Counted from the first letter of the stretch, positions 34,360 to 43,950 are shown. The stretch: 64,000 nt of DNA from Pseudopedobacter beijingensis (GCF_042678145.1 NZ_JBHUDG010000017.1:1-64000), one strand, 5' to 3'. The notes: a model not told the origin generated them from the sequence alone. A program made the numbers and translations.

Positions 34360-37300
34360 ATGGTTCGGAAATATCAAAGAAACTATGGTTTGTATGATTC
34401 TAAATTTGAGCATGATGCCTGTGGAACAGGTTTTATTACCAACATCAACGGTAAAAAAAATCATCAGATAATTAAGGATGCTTTAACCATTCTGGAGAAC
34501 ATGGAGCATCGTGGAGCTTGTGGTTGCGATCCCGATTCCGGCGATGGTGCAGGTATATTTACGCAGATTCCACATGGCTTGTTATTGGATGAATGTAATG
34601 ATCTGGAAATAGAATTAAAAGAGCCGGGACATTATGGTGTTGGTATGATGTTTCTTCCGCATGATTCTTTTCAGGAAAAAGCCATTTATGATATCATTTA
34701 TAAATGTTGTCATCAATTAAATTTTGAAATACTGGGTTTTAGAAAAGTTCCTGTAAATAACAAGGTCATAGGTGAAACGGCTAAAGCTGTAGAACCTTAT
34801 GTAAGGCAGCTTTTTGTGTCAAAACCAGCTTATGTAAGGGATGGGGATGAGTTTGAAAGAAAGCTGTTTGTGCTTAGAAGATTAATTACTAAAACGGTAC
34901 AGGAAGAATTGAAGGAAGTATCGGATGATTTTTATTTCACTTCTTTTTCTTCACGTATTATTGTTTACAAGGGGCAGCTAACTACCTTTCAGGTAAGGCA
35001 ATATTATCAAGATCTTCAAAACGAGAAATATGAATCTGCTTTTGGAATGGTTCATTCTCGTTTTTCTACCAATACTTTTCCGTCATGGAAACTGGCTCAG
35101 CCCTTTAGGTTTATATCTCATAATGGAGAAATTAATACCCTGACAGGTAACCTTAACTGGTTTTATTCAAGAGTTCGTTCTTTGGTATCTCCAAACTTCA
35201 CCAAAGAAGAAATGGAGATTCTTTTACCTGTAATAGAAGGTAATCAGTCAGATTCGGCCTGTTTAGATAATATTGTTGAAATACTGACTCATTCCGGCAG
35301 GTCTTTACCACACGTTATGATGATGCTGGTTCCAGAAGCCTGGGATGGAAACGAACAGATGGATCCAGTTAAAAAGGCTTTTTATGAGTACCATGCTACT
35401 TTGGTAGAACCCTGGGATGGCCCGGCAGCATTAACTTTTACAGATGGTGTAAAGCTGATAGGGTCTATTTTGGATAGAAATGGGTTACGTCCTTTACGTT
35501 ACGTGGTTACGCAGGATAATCGTTGTATAGTGGCCTCTGAAGCAGGAGTTTTGGCTATAGACGAAAGTAGTGTGATTGCAAAGGGGCGCTTGCAGCCTGG
35601 CAAAATGTTTCTGATAGATATTGAGCAGGGTAGAATTATAAAGGACGAGGAAATTAAGCAGCAAATCGCTGCCAGACAACCTTATAAAGAATGGTTGGAT
35701 AATTATATTATAAAATTAGAAGATCTGCCAGAACCGCGTGTTTCTTTTACCAAATTGGGGCGAGAGGCTGTGCATCGTTACCAAAAAGTTTTTGGTTACA
35801 GTCGGGAGGATGTTGATGTGATAATTAAGCCTATGGCTGTGGAGGGAAAAGAGCCTATAGGTTCAATGGGGAGTGATGTGCCTTTGGCTATTCTTTCAAA
35901 TAAGGCACAACATTTATCCAGTTATTTTAAGCAGTTTTTTGCGCAGGTAACCAATCCACCGATAGATCCTATTCGTGAAAGGTTGGTTATGAGCCTTGCT
36001 ACATTTATTGGAAATAACGGAAATATTCTGGATGAAGATAAATTGCATTGTCATTGCGTAAGTATCAAGCATCCTATCCTGAATGATAACGAACTGGAAA
36101 AACTAAGAAGTATTGATACTGGTAACTTTAATGCTAAAACATTACAGACTTATTTTACAGCGGATGGGAAAGAGGGGACTTTAGAGAAGGGACTGGAGAG
36201 GCTTTGTCGCTATGCTGAGGATGCTGTTAATGATAAGTTTGAGGTCATTATACTTTCAGATAGAGCTATCGATTCGGAACATGCGCCTATTCCGTCATTA
36301 TTGGCTGTTTCGGCTGTTCACCACCATCTGATCAAAAAAGGTTTACGTGGTGCCATTGGTTTGGTTGTAGAGGCGGGCGATGTTTGGGAAGTTCATCATT
36401 TTGCCTGTTTGTTAGCTTTTGGTGCAACAGCTATTAACCCTTATCTGGCATTGGCTTCAATAGATGCTTTAAAACAGGATGGTAAAATAGAGGAGGATAT
36501 TGCTCACGAAAAATTGATTCAAAATTATGTTAAATCGGTAGGTGACGGATTGTTGAAGATTTTTTCGAAAATGGGAATTTCAACCTTGCAATCTTATCAC
36601 GGTTCTCAGATTTTTGAGATATTGGGTATCAGTAGCGAAGTTGTAAATCAATATTTTTCCGGAGGCATCAGTCGGATAGAAGGTCTTACACTGGACGATA
36701 TAGCTAAAGAGGCACTTAGCAAACATATCAAAGGATTTAAAGCTTCTGATGAAGATGCATTGTTGCTAACAGAAGGTGGTATCTACCAATGGAAAAGAAA
36801 AGGTGAAGCACATCTTTTTAATCCTGAAACGGTGCATTTGTTGCAGCTGGCTACCCGAACAGATGATTATCAGGTCTATAAAAAATATGCTGCTCTGGTA
36901 AATACACAAACAGATAAGCTGTATACATTAAGGGGTTTGATGGATTTTGCCCAGCATAGAGAACCTATAGCATTGGATGAGGTAGAACCGGTAGAAAATA
37001 TTCTGAAAAGATTTGCTACCGGCGCGATGTCATTCGGATCAATCTCTCACGAAGCACATAGTACTTTGGCAATTGCCATGAACAGGATTGGCGGAATGAG
37101 TAATACTGGTGAGGGGGGCGAAGATGAGATTCGTTACCAGCCATTGCCTAATGGAGATTCTATGCGGTCGGCCATTAAACAGATTGCGTCTGGCAGGTTT
37201 GGTGTTACTATTAATTATTTGACCAATGCGGATGAGATACAAATTAAAATGGCACAAGGGGCAAAACCGGGAGAGGGAGGACAATTACCCGGACATAAAG

Positions 37301-38889
37301 TGGATGCCTGGATTGCTAAAACAAGGCATTCGACTCCTGGTGTAGGGCTAATTTCGCCACCACCACACCATGATATTTATTCGATCGAAGATTTGGCTCA
37401 GCTTATTTTTGATATGAAAAATGCCAACAGGAATGCCCGCATTAACGTGAAACTGGTTTCTAAAGCAGGTGTGGGAACTATTGCTGCAGGTGTGGCTAAA
37501 GCACATGCCGATGTTATTTTGATAGCAGGTTATGATGGGGGGACAGGTGCATCACCTATCAGCTCTATAAAACATGCGGGTTTACCCTGGGAATTAGGAT
37601 TGGCAGAGGCACATCAGACACTGGTGAAAAATAAGTTGAGAAGCCGTGTTGTTTTACAGGCGGATGGGCAGTTGAAAACGGGAAGGGATATTGCTGTTGC
37701 TACTTTATTGGGAGCAGAAGAATGGGGTGTGGCTACAGCTGCACTGGTTGCAGGCGGTTGTATTATGATGCGTAAATGTCATTTAAATACTTGTCCGGTT
37801 GGGGTGGCTACCCAGGATCCGGAATTAAGAAAGCTCTTTAGTGGAAAGCCTGAGCATATTGTAAACCTGTTCAGATTTATAGCGGAAGAACTGAGAGAAA
37901 TTATGGCAGAATTAGGGTTCAAAACTATTAATGAAATGGTAGGAAGGGCTCAGTTTTTGAAACGCCGAGAAGATATTGGTCATTGGAAAGCACAAAAAGT
38001 AGATCTTTCTGGTATTCTTCATCCGGTATCTGTACCTAAAGATATGACGCTTTATCATAGCGAGAGTCAGGATCACGGAATAGATCAGATTCTGGATTGG
38101 AAATTAATTGCTGCTGCTGAAAAGGCCTTAAATGGGCGATTACCTGTGTTTGGTGTGTATGATGTGAAAAATACGGACAGGACGGTGGGTACGATGCTTT
38201 CTTATGAAATAGCTAAAAAATATGGATCGGCAGGGTTGCCGGATAATACGGTTAATTACAAGTTTGTGGGGTCTGCCGGACAAAGTTTCGGGGCATTTGC
38301 ATCAAAAGGTATTGCTTTTGAGCTGGAAGGTGAAGCGAATGATTATGTAGGGAAAGGACTTTCTGGTGCCAGAATAGCGGTTTATCCTTCTAAAGAAAGC
38401 AGTTTTAAGGCTGAGGAAAATATTATTGTTGGAAATGTGATTTTATATGGAGCCACATCTGGAGCGTTGTATATCAGGGGAATGGCGGGAGAACGTTTTG
38501 CGGTCAGGAACTCTGGTGCAACAGCTGTTGTAGAGGGTATTGGAGATCATGGTTGTGAGTATATGACAGGGGGAAGAGTGCTGGTGTTGGGAAAAACAGG
38601 AAGGAACTTTGCTGCTGGTATGAGTGGAGGGATTGCCTGGGTTTTAGATGAAGAGGGGACTTTTGCTTCTCAATGCAATCATGAAATGATAGACCTGGAT
38701 CCCTTAACAAAAACAGATGAGGAAGATATATTGAAGTTATTGAAAACGCATTTGACGTTAACAGACAGTGCGGTAGCACAAAAGGTGTTGGATAACTGGG
38801 GTGCTTATTCATCGAAATTTGTGAAAGTATTTCCTAAGGAATACAAAAGAGTGTTGGAACAAGTTCAATTAGAAAAAATAGCAAGCTAA
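34360..38889 (+). CDS. gltB: Glutamate synthase large (alpha) subunit
   Basis: 1509-aa NADPH- or ferredoxin-type GOGAT large subunit that makes two glutamates from glutamine and 2-oxoglutarate. The class-II glutaminase domain becomes active after removal of a short propeptide, exposing Cys21 in DACGTGFITN. FSTNTFPSW and HNGEINTL are glutaminase motifs. The central and FMN-binding domains carry GEGGEDEIRY, KPGEGGQLPGHKV, GYDGGTGASPISS and the 3Fe-4S cysteines in MRKCHLNTCPVGVATQ. The C-terminal beta-helix (GXXGXXXG) domain ends with VLGKTGRNFAAGMSGG. gltD follows after 5 bp. Confidence 0.98.
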   Translation: MVRKYQRNYGLYDSKFEHDACGTGFITNINGKKNHQIIKDALTILENMEHRGACGCDPDSGDGAGIFTQIPHGLLLDECNDLEIELKEPGHYGVGMMFLPHDSFQEKAIYDIIYKCCHQLNFEILGFRKVPVNNKVIGETAKAVEPYVRQLFVSKPAYVRDGDEFERKLFVLRRLITKTVQEELKEVSDDFYFTSFSSRIIVYKGQLTTFQVRQYYQDLQNEKYESAFGMVHSRFSTNTFPSWKLAQPFRFISHNGEINTLTGNLNWFYSRVRSLVSPNFTKEEMEILLPVIEGNQSDSACLDNIVEILTHSGRSLPHVMMMLVPEAWDGNEQMDPVKKAFYEYHATLVEPWDGPAALTFTDGVKLIGSILDRNGLRPLRYVVTQDNRCIVASEAGVLAIDESSVIAKGRLQPGKMFLIDIEQGRIIKDEEIKQQIAARQPYKEWLDNYIIKLEDLPEPRVSFTKLGREAVHRYQKVFGYSREDVDVIIKPMAVEGKEPIGSMGSDVPLAILSNKAQHLSSYFKQFFAQVTNPPIDPIRERLVMSLATFIGNNGNILDEDKLHCHCVSIKHPILNDNELEKLRSIDTGNFNAKTLQTYFTADGKEGTLEKGLERLCRYAEDAVNDKFEVIILSDRAIDSEHAPIPSLLAVSAVHHHLIKKGLRGAIGLVVEAGDVWEVHHFACLLAFGATAINPYLALASIDALKQDGKIEEDIAHEKLIQNYVKSVGDGLLKIFSKMGISTLQSYHGSQIFEILGISSEVVNQYFSGGISRIEGLTLDDIAKEALSKHIKGFKASDEDALLLTEGGIYQWKRKGEAHLFNPETVHLLQLATRTDDYQVYKKYAALVNTQTDKLYTLRGLMDFAQHREPIALDEVEPVENILKRFATGAMSFGSISHEAHSTLAIAMNRIGGMSNTGEGGEDEIRYQPLPNGDSMRSAIKQIASGRFGVTINYLTNADEIQIKMAQGAKPGEGGQLPGHKVDAWIAKTRHSTPGVGLISPPPHHDIYSIEDLAQLIFDMKNANRNARINVKLVSKAGVGTIAAGVAKAHADVILIAGYDGGTGASPISSIKHAGLPWELGLAEAHQTLVKNKLRSRVVLQADGQLKTGRDIAVATLLGAEEWGVATAALVAGGCIMMRKCHLNTCPVGVATQDPELRKLFSGKPEHIVNLFRFIAEELREIMAELGFKTINEMVGRAQFLKRREDIGHWKAQKVDLSGILHPVSVPKDMTLYHSESQDHGIDQILDWKLIAAAEKALNGRLPVFGVYDVKNTDRTVGTMLSYEIAKKYGSAGLPDNTVNYKFVGSAGQSFGAFASKGIAFELEGEANDYVGKGLSGARIAVYPSKESSFKAEENIIVGNVILYGATSGALYIRGMAGERFAVRNSGATAVVEGIGDHGCEYMTGGRVLVLGKTGRNFAAGMSGGIAWVLDEEGTFASQCNHEMIDLDPLTKTDEEDILKLLKTHLTLTDSAVAQKVLDNWGAYSSKFVKVFPKEYKRVLEQVQLEKIAS

Positions 38890-38894
38890 TCACC

Positions 38895-40373
38895 ATGGGA
38901 AAAATAACAGGTTTTAAAGAGTTTGACAGAGAGTTACCTAAAAAGGCAACTGTTGAAGAGCGTGTAAATCATCATCATGAATTTATTGGGTTTTATGATG
39001 ATGAAAAACTGCATCAGCAATCTTCCAGATGCATGAATTGTGGTATTCCGTTCTGTCATTCAGGTTGTCCTTTGGGTAATGTTATTCCTGAGTTTAACGA
39101 TGCGGTGTATCAGGGTAAATGGGAGGAGGCTTATCGTATATTAAGTTCTACTAATAATTTTCCTGAATTTACGGGACGGATTTGCCCAGCGCCTTGCGAA
39201 TCGGCATGTGTATTGGGAATTAACCGACCAGCAGTAGTGATAGAGGAGATAGAAAAGCATATTATAGAAATAGCCTTTTCTAAAGGTTATGTGAAACCTC
39301 ATAAAACTTTTTTGAAAACAGGGAAAAAGGTGGCTGTTGTTGGGTCGGGACCTGCAGGTTTGGCTGCTGCCGAACAATTAAATAAAGCAGGGCATGAGGT
39401 TACGGTGTTTGAAAGAGATGATCATCCGGGTGGTTTGCTTCGGTATGGTATTCCTGATTTTAAATTGGACAAACAAATTGTTGAGCGCCGTATAGACCTG
39501 ATGAAAGAAAGTGGTATCGAATTTAGATGTAATGTAGAGGTGGGTAAAGATATTGATACCCGGGAATTAGTGAAGGATTTTGATGCTGTTCTTTTAGCGG
39601 GTGGTGCTATGGTACCCAGAGAAATGCCTATTCCCGGAAGGGAATTGAAAGGGATTCATCATGCGATGGATTTTTTAAGACAGGCTAATAAAAGAGTAAG
39701 CGGTATTGAGTTTAGCGGGGAGGATATTCTGGCTTCTGATAAAGATGTTGTCGTAATTGGAGCCGGAGATACCGGGTCTGATTGTATAGGGACATCAAAC
39801 AGGCAAAAGGCTAAATCTATTACCCAGTTTGATAGAAATATTATTCCTTCTTATGAAAGGCCTGTGTACCAACCCTGGCCAATGGTTCCAAAGCTGTTTA
39901 AACCTTCGTCTTCTCAGGAAGAAGGGGTAGAAAGGCTCTTTAATATTGTAGCTAAAGAGTTTATTGGTGATGATATGGGAAATGTAGTGGGGGTAAAAGT
40001 GGTGGATGTAGAATGGGAAGTGGAGGCAAATGGCAGACCTGTAAAATCAAAATTGGTAGAACATTCGGAGCGGATTTTACCAGCTCAGTTAGTCTTGCTG
40101 GCATTGGGATTCTCTAATCCTGTGCATGAAGGTATGTTAGTTGAATTGCAGGTTGGTTTAGATAGCAGAGGGAATGTTGCTGCTTCTGAAAGTGATTATA
40201 GAACCACTATAGATAAAGTATTTGCAGCGGGAGATATGAGAAGAGGGCAGTCTTTAGTGGTATGGGCTATATCTGAGGGAAGAGAGGCTGCCAGGGAAAT
40301 TGACAAGTTTTTAATGGGATATTCACGTCTGGAAACAAAAGATGGGGTAGATCTTATGGAAGAGGTTTTTTAA
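38895..40373 (+). CDS. gltD: Glutamate synthase small (beta) subunit
   Basis: 492-aa FAD/NADPH-binding subunit that feeds electrons to GltB. N-terminal cysteine clusters CMNCGIPFCHSGCPLGNVIP and CPAPCESACVLGINRP bind low-potential 4Fe-4S centres. The FAD fold starts at KKVAVVGSGPAGLAAAEQL, the NADPH fold at VVVIGAGDTGSDCIG, and the late FAD motif is KVFAAGDMRRGQSLVVWAI. Cotranscribed with gltB (5-bp gap). Confidence 0.97.
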   Translation: MGKITGFKEFDRELPKKATVEERVNHHHEFIGFYDDEKLHQQSSRCMNCGIPFCHSGCPLGNVIPEFNDAVYQGKWEEAYRILSSTNNFPEFTGRICPAPCESACVLGINRPAVVIEEIEKHIIEIAFSKGYVKPHKTFLKTGKKVAVVGSGPAGLAAAEQLNKAGHEVTVFERDDHPGGLLRYGIPDFKLDKQIVERRIDLMKESGIEFRCNVEVGKDIDTRELVKDFDAVLLAGGAMVPREMPIPGRELKGIHHAMDFLRQANKRVSGIEFSGEDILASDKDVVVIGAGDTGSDCIGTSNRQKAKSITQFDRNIIPSYERPVYQPWPMVPKLFKPSSSQEEGVERLFNIVAKEFIGDDMGNVVGVKVVDVEWEVEANGRPVKSKLVEHSERILPAQLVLLALGFSNPVHEGMLVELQVGLDSRGNVAASESDYRTTIDKVFAAGDMRRGQSLVVWAISEGREAAREIDKFLMGYSRLETKDGVDLMEEVF

Positions 40374-40930
40374 CGAGGCGGTTGTTTTTTGGGAATGATG
40401 AACTGGGGTAACTATGAATGATGAACTATGAACTTTTGAATGATTAACTATAATGATAGACAATTAATGATGAACTTGAGTAACTATGAATGATGAACTA
40501 TGAATAGGGGCTATGGGCTATCGTCTATTGTCCATTGTCTATTAATTATTGATTATTTGTTAAATACTTCACAGGCTGTTTACCTTTGTATATACAACTG
40601 TTTTGGATCAATCAAATAAGTGTTTTGTAGGGGTGTTGGGATAGTGTCTATTATAAATATTTGATTATTAGTGTTAAAGAAACCAGAAAGATGAAGGGGT
40701 TGTTTTTTATTATTAATCCTTTTTATTATACTTGTGATGTAGTTTCTTTTTGTTATTAATAATTAATATAGATATAAGGCTGCACTAACCAAAACTTAAT
40801 ATAGGACTTATAAATTGCCGGAAATTTGCAGAACCTTAACATACTTATAAAAAATGTAAGGTTTACTTTTATGTGATAAAAGAGTTATCTTCATGTAAAA
40901 GCCGGTTGATGTTAAAAGTATTTGATTGCG
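40374..40930. other. 557-bp intergenic region with direct repeats
   Basis: No gene seen. Between about 40393 and 40550 there are short A/T-rich repeats built from GATGAACTATGAA and ATTGTCTATT-like words. The rest, up to the ECF sigma gene, is AT-rich and without clear elements. Confidence 0.6.
40409..40504. repeat. Direct repeat pair, 24 bp
   Basis: An identical 24-bp word (TAACTATGAATGATGAACTA followed by TGAA) occurs at 40409-40432 and 40481-40504, start to start 72 bp. Partial copies (GATGAACT) lie between and before. Confidence 0.8.
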
Positions 40931-41500
40931 ATGTTGGACAATAATTCTGATGATATATCTTTAATGGGGGAGGTGAGCAAAGGATCTGTTGCTGCTTTTA
41001 ACACCATTTATGCCAGATATTCTGAAGCAGTCTATTATACTATCTATAAAAAAATAAAAGACAAGACAGAGGTTGATGATGTTTTTCAGGAGTTTTTTGC
41101 TTCTGTTTGGCGTAAGCGAGCTACTATTGTTGTCAATACTTCATTTAAAGCATGGCTATTTACATCAGTGCGTAATCATGTGCTAAACCATTTATTACAG
41201 GTAGCTCGTAAGGAAAAAAATCAATTGGCTTATAACGAGGGATTCTCAGAGGCAGATCATGAGTTTGAGGGGAAAATGGATGTAACGGGATTACCTGAAT
41301 TAATCAACGGAGAAATAGAGCGCCTACCTGAAAAAATGCGTTTGGTGTGGCAGTTACGTAAAGAAAAGGATATGTCTATTGCCGAGATTTCTGCACATTT
41401 AAATAGTTCTGAGCAAACGGTAAAAAATCAATTAACCTCAGCTAATAAAAGATTGCGCCTGTTTTTGTCTAAGTTACATACTTTCCTGTTTTTATTATAG
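40931..41500 (+). CDS. ECF RNA polymerase sigma factor (SusC/FecR-type)
   Basis: 189-aa sigma factor from ATG 40931 (a TTG three codons up is rejected). Region 2: VDDVFQEFFASVWRKRA and KAWLFTSVRNHVLNHLLQ. Region 4: LPEKMRLVWQLRKEKDMSIAEISAHLNSSEQTVKNQL. This is the FecI-like group that works with FecR anti-sigma and a SusC transducer. Unusually, the next FecR gene is 7.2 kb away (48673), with two EEP genes, gene remnants and a three-gene operon between. Its 3' end has been duplicated at 42703-42789. Confidence 0.94.
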   Translation: MLDNNSDDISLMGEVSKGSVAAFNTIYARYSEAVYYTIYKKIKDKTEVDDVFQEFFASVWRKRATIVVNTSFKAWLFTSVRNHVLNHLLQVARKEKNQLAYNEGFSEADHEFEGKMDVTGLPELINGEIERLPEKMRLVWQLRKEKDMSIAEISAHLNSSEQTVKNQLTSANKRLRLFLSKLHTFLFLL

Positions 41501-41528
41501 TACTTCTTTATAGGTCGTTTGTCTCTTT
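41498..41528 (+). promoter_or_regulatory. Conserved spaced motif, copy 1 (TAGTACTT-N13-TTGTCTCTTT)
   Basis: TAGTACTT 41498-41505, 13-bp spacer, TTGTCTCTTT 41519-41528. It overlaps the sigma stop codon and ends 17 bp before the EEP ATG. Two more copies with the same spacing occur at 42786 and 48623. Confidence 0.6.
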
Positions 41529-41545
41529 GTAAAACACTTATAGAT

Positions 41546-42415
41546 ATGAGACGCAGACTATTTTTATTTAAATTTATCATTTTAGCCTTTTTCCAATTAT
41601 CCCTAACATTTGTTGAGGCAGCCCCACCATTAAAAATTGCCAGTTACAATATCCAGTATGATAATATAAAAGATACGGTAAATACTTGGGCAAAAAGACT
41701 TCCGGGCGTAGTTAGCCTATTCAATAAATACCAGTTTGATGTTGTTGGAGCACAAGAGCCTTATTTGGCTCAATTAAATGACTTAATGCCTAAAATACCA
41801 GACTATGCTTATATAGGTGTCAATATATTAGGGGGTACAGATATTCTGAAAAGACATTATACTCCCATACTCTATAAAAAAGACAAATTTGATGTGCTGG
41901 ATTGGGGAACCTTCTGGTTTTCTGAAACACCTGATACGCCTGGGAAAGGTTGGGATGCCCATTCTGCCAGAATTTGTACCTGGGCAAAGTTTAAGGAAAA
42001 GAGAAGTGATAAAGCATTCTTTTTCTTTAATATCCATTTTGATCATAAGGGAATTATAGCAAGACGTGAAAGCCCTAAGTTGCTGCTTGCAAAAATCAAG
42101 GAAATTGCTGTCAGCTATCCTGTTTTTACAATGGGAGATTTTAATACTAATCAGCATACAGAGAATTATAAAACAATGAATGAATCTGGTGTGGTTAAGG
42201 ATAGCTATCACATAGCTAAGAAAATGTTAAATAGGGAAATACCCACTTTTAATGGTTACAGGGCCGAATTAAAAGGTTCTAACCGTATAGATCATATCTA
42301 TGTTTCGTTAAATCCGGAAATTAAAATTAAGAGTTACCGTATTCTTACAGACTCTTACAAAGGGATTTATCCTTCGGACCACTTTCCTGTATTGATAGAG
42401 GCAGAATTGCCTTAA
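41546..42415 (+). CDS. Secreted endonuclease/exonuclease/phosphatase (EEP) family protein, copy 1
   Basis: 289-aa exported metal-dependent phosphoesterase. Signal peptide to about residue 30 (cleavage near VEAA). The EEP active-site series is complete: ASYNIQYDN (Asn), GAQEPYL (metal Glu), FNIHFDH (His and Asp), MGDFNTNQ (Asp, Asn), NRIDHIY and PSDHFPVL (catalytic Asp-His). The superfamily includes DNase I, sphingomyelinases and phosphoinositide phosphatases; substrate here is unknown. Start at ATG 41546; the TTG at 41519 lies inside the conserved motif and is rejected. Closely related to the genes at 42845 and 58700. Confidence 0.9.
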   Translation: MRRRLFLFKFIILAFFQLSLTFVEAAPPLKIASYNIQYDNIKDTVNTWAKRLPGVVSLFNKYQFDVVGAQEPYLAQLNDLMPKIPDYAYIGVNILGGTDILKRHYTPILYKKDKFDVLDWGTFWFSETPDTPGKGWDAHSARICTWAKFKEKRSDKAFFFFNIHFDHKGIIARRESPKLLLAKIKEIAVSYPVFTMGDFNTNQHTENYKTMNESGVVKDSYHIAKKMLNREIPTFNGYRAELKGSNRIDHIYVSLNPEIKIKSYRILTDSYKGIYPSDHFPVLIEAELP

Positions 42416-42503
42416 TAAGGAAATTATAGATGTTTGTTAAATAATAAGGAAATTTAATTATCTAATTATAAAAAAAGAGTGCATTTTTGTAATGCCATCA
42501 GCA

Positions 42504-42708
42504 ATGGCATTGCAGGCTAAGTCGCAAATGATTATTACGGGATATCTTTCTGATCACAGAGGTCCTAATACTGGAATACCCGAAGCTGTTTAGTTATACA
42601 CATTTGGGAGGGGTTGATTATATGTAGTTTAAAGCAACTGAAGATATTGATTTCAGTGAAACTCCTTATACAGTTATAGTAAATACTAATGCATGGCCAC
42701 CACAAACA
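42504..42708 (+). pseudogene. Decayed fragment resembling a lamin-tail-like surface protein
   Basis: Two reading frames, offset by one base, give a continuous protein-like text broken by a frameshift and stops: first IITGYLSDHRGPNTGIPEAV then stop (TAG at 42591), then after 42616 DYM-stop-FKATEDIDFSETPYTVIV. The pattern (hydrophobic strand, GP-rich turn, PEAxEYI-L-AT-DIDF, PYTVIV) resembles lamin-tail-type domains of secreted nucleases and related Bacteroidota proteins. There is no intact ORF. The family call is from memory of the pattern and needs a search. Confidence 0.5.
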
Positions 42709-42789
42709 GTAAAAAATCAATTAACCTCGGCTAATAAGCGTTTGCGTTTGTTTTTGTCTAAATCTACACATTTTTATTCTGCTTATAGT
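42703..42789 (+). pseudogene. Duplicated 3' end of the ECF sigma gene
   Basis: Encodes QTVKNQLTSANKRLRLFLSK, matching the C terminus of the sigma factor at 40931 exactly over these residues; the parent segment is at 41414-41500. The remaining bases differ by several substitutions and a small length difference. It sits at the same place relative to the second EEP gene as the parent does to the first, so sigma tail plus EEP gene were duplicated together. Confidence 0.9.
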
Positions 42790-42816
42790 ACTTTGAACAG
42801 TTGGTGTTGTCTCTTT
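42786..42816 (+). promoter_or_regulatory. Conserved spaced motif, copy 2
   Basis: TAGTACTT 42786-42793, 13-bp spacer unlike copies 1 and 3, TTGTCTCTTT 42807-42816, then ATAAAAAG. It ends 28 bp before the second EEP start codon. Confidence 0.6.
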
Positions 42817-42844
42817 ATAAAAAGACTAACAACCTGTTTAAATA

Positions 42845-43723
42845 ATGAGACGAATATCTATTTTAATTATTACTTGTTTTCTATCTGTTCCTAATCTTTT
42901 TGCAGGAGATCCTGTTTTAAAAATAGCCAGTTTTAACATCCAGTACGATAATGCAAGAGATAAAGTAAATACATGGGACAAGAGACTGCCAGGTGTTGTG
43001 TCTGTATTTAATAAATACCAGTTTGATATTGTAGGAGCACAAGAACCTTACTTGTCGCAGTTGAATGATTTAATGCCGCAGATACCGGATTATGCTTATC
43101 TGGGCATTAACATTTTGGGCGACACTACCACTGTGGTTTTAAGAAGGCACCATACTCCTATATTCTATAAAAAGGAAAAATTTGATGTATTGGATTGGGG
43201 TACATTTTGGTATTCTGAAACACCTGATGTACCTGGTAAAAAGGGGTGGGATGCTTACTCTCCCAGGATTTGTACCTGGGCAAAGTTCAGGGATAAACAA
43301 AGTCAGAGAGAGTTTTTTATATTTAATAACCATTTTGACCATTTGGGAGATATTGCCCGCAGAGAAAGTCCAAAATTGCTGTTAGCAAAGATCAAGGAGA
43401 TTGCAGTAGGCTACCCCGTTTTAACTATGGGTGATTTTAATACTAATCAATATCATCAAAATTACAGGATTTTGAGTGAGTCTGGTGTGGTTAAAGATAG
43501 CTATCAGATTGCAAGAAATATCAGAAACAGGAATACGCCTACTTACAATGATTATAATCCGGATCAAAAAGGATCGAGTCGGATAGATCATGTTTATGTG
43601 TCAATAAAGCCGGAAGTGAAGGTTAAAAGCTATCGGATTATAACAGATGCCTATAAGGGAATATATCCTTCGGATCATTTTCCGGTTTTAATAGAAGCGG
43701 AAATCCCTGAAAGAATCAAATAA
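42845..43723 (+). CDS. Secreted EEP family protein, copy 2
   Basis: 292-aa tandem paralogue of the preceding EEP gene with the same active-site series: ASFNIQYDN, GAQEPYLSQLNDLMP, FNNHFDHLGDIARRES, MGDFNTNQ, SRIDHVYVS, PSDHFPVL. Signal peptide ends near NLFAG. The two proteins are alike over their full length, including the DVLDWGTFW(F/Y)SETPD insertion. A decayed SGNH-hydrolase-like tail begins right after the stop codon. Probably exported; a phosphodiester is the expected substrate class. Confidence 0.9.
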   Translation: MRRISILIITCFLSVPNLFAGDPVLKIASFNIQYDNARDKVNTWDKRLPGVVSVFNKYQFDIVGAQEPYLSQLNDLMPQIPDYAYLGINILGDTTTVVLRRHHTPIFYKKEKFDVLDWGTFWYSETPDVPGKKGWDAYSPRICTWAKFRDKQSQREFFIFNNHFDHLGDIARRESPKLLLAKIKEIAVGYPVLTMGDFNTNQYHQNYRILSESGVVKDSYQIARNIRNRNTPTYNDYNPDQKGSSRIDHVYVSIKPEVKVKSYRIITDAYKGIYPSDHFPVLIEAEIPERIK

Positions 43724-43917
43724 CCAAAAGGCTGGCCGGTTTACCAAACAACGATGTGAAAGAGCTTTATTTTATTACTACTGATAATCTTTTGGGTGAC
43801 GACCATGATGCCATTATGGATGGCACACACCCTCATGATTTAGGTTTTGATAAAAAATTGAAACCGGCTAAGATGGATCTTTTAGCTAAACATGAAATTT
43901 ATAATGCGACCAAATAA
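43724..43917 (+). pseudogene. 3' remnant of an SGNH/GDSL-type hydrolase gene
   Basis: An open stretch without start codon, read in the frame TTA at 43741, encodes LYFITTDNLLGDDHDAIMDG-THPHDLGFDKKLKP and ends at TAA 43915-43917. DGTHPHDLG fits the C-terminal catalytic Asp-x-x-His block of SGNH hydrolases, preceded by the usual LY-(I)-x-x-(D)-LLGD-D strand. The N-terminal GDS and oxyanion blocks are absent, so this is a truncated relic abutting the EEP stop codon. Confidence 0.6.
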
Positions 43918-43950
43918 ATAAAAAACGATAAACAATTTAATTAACAGATT

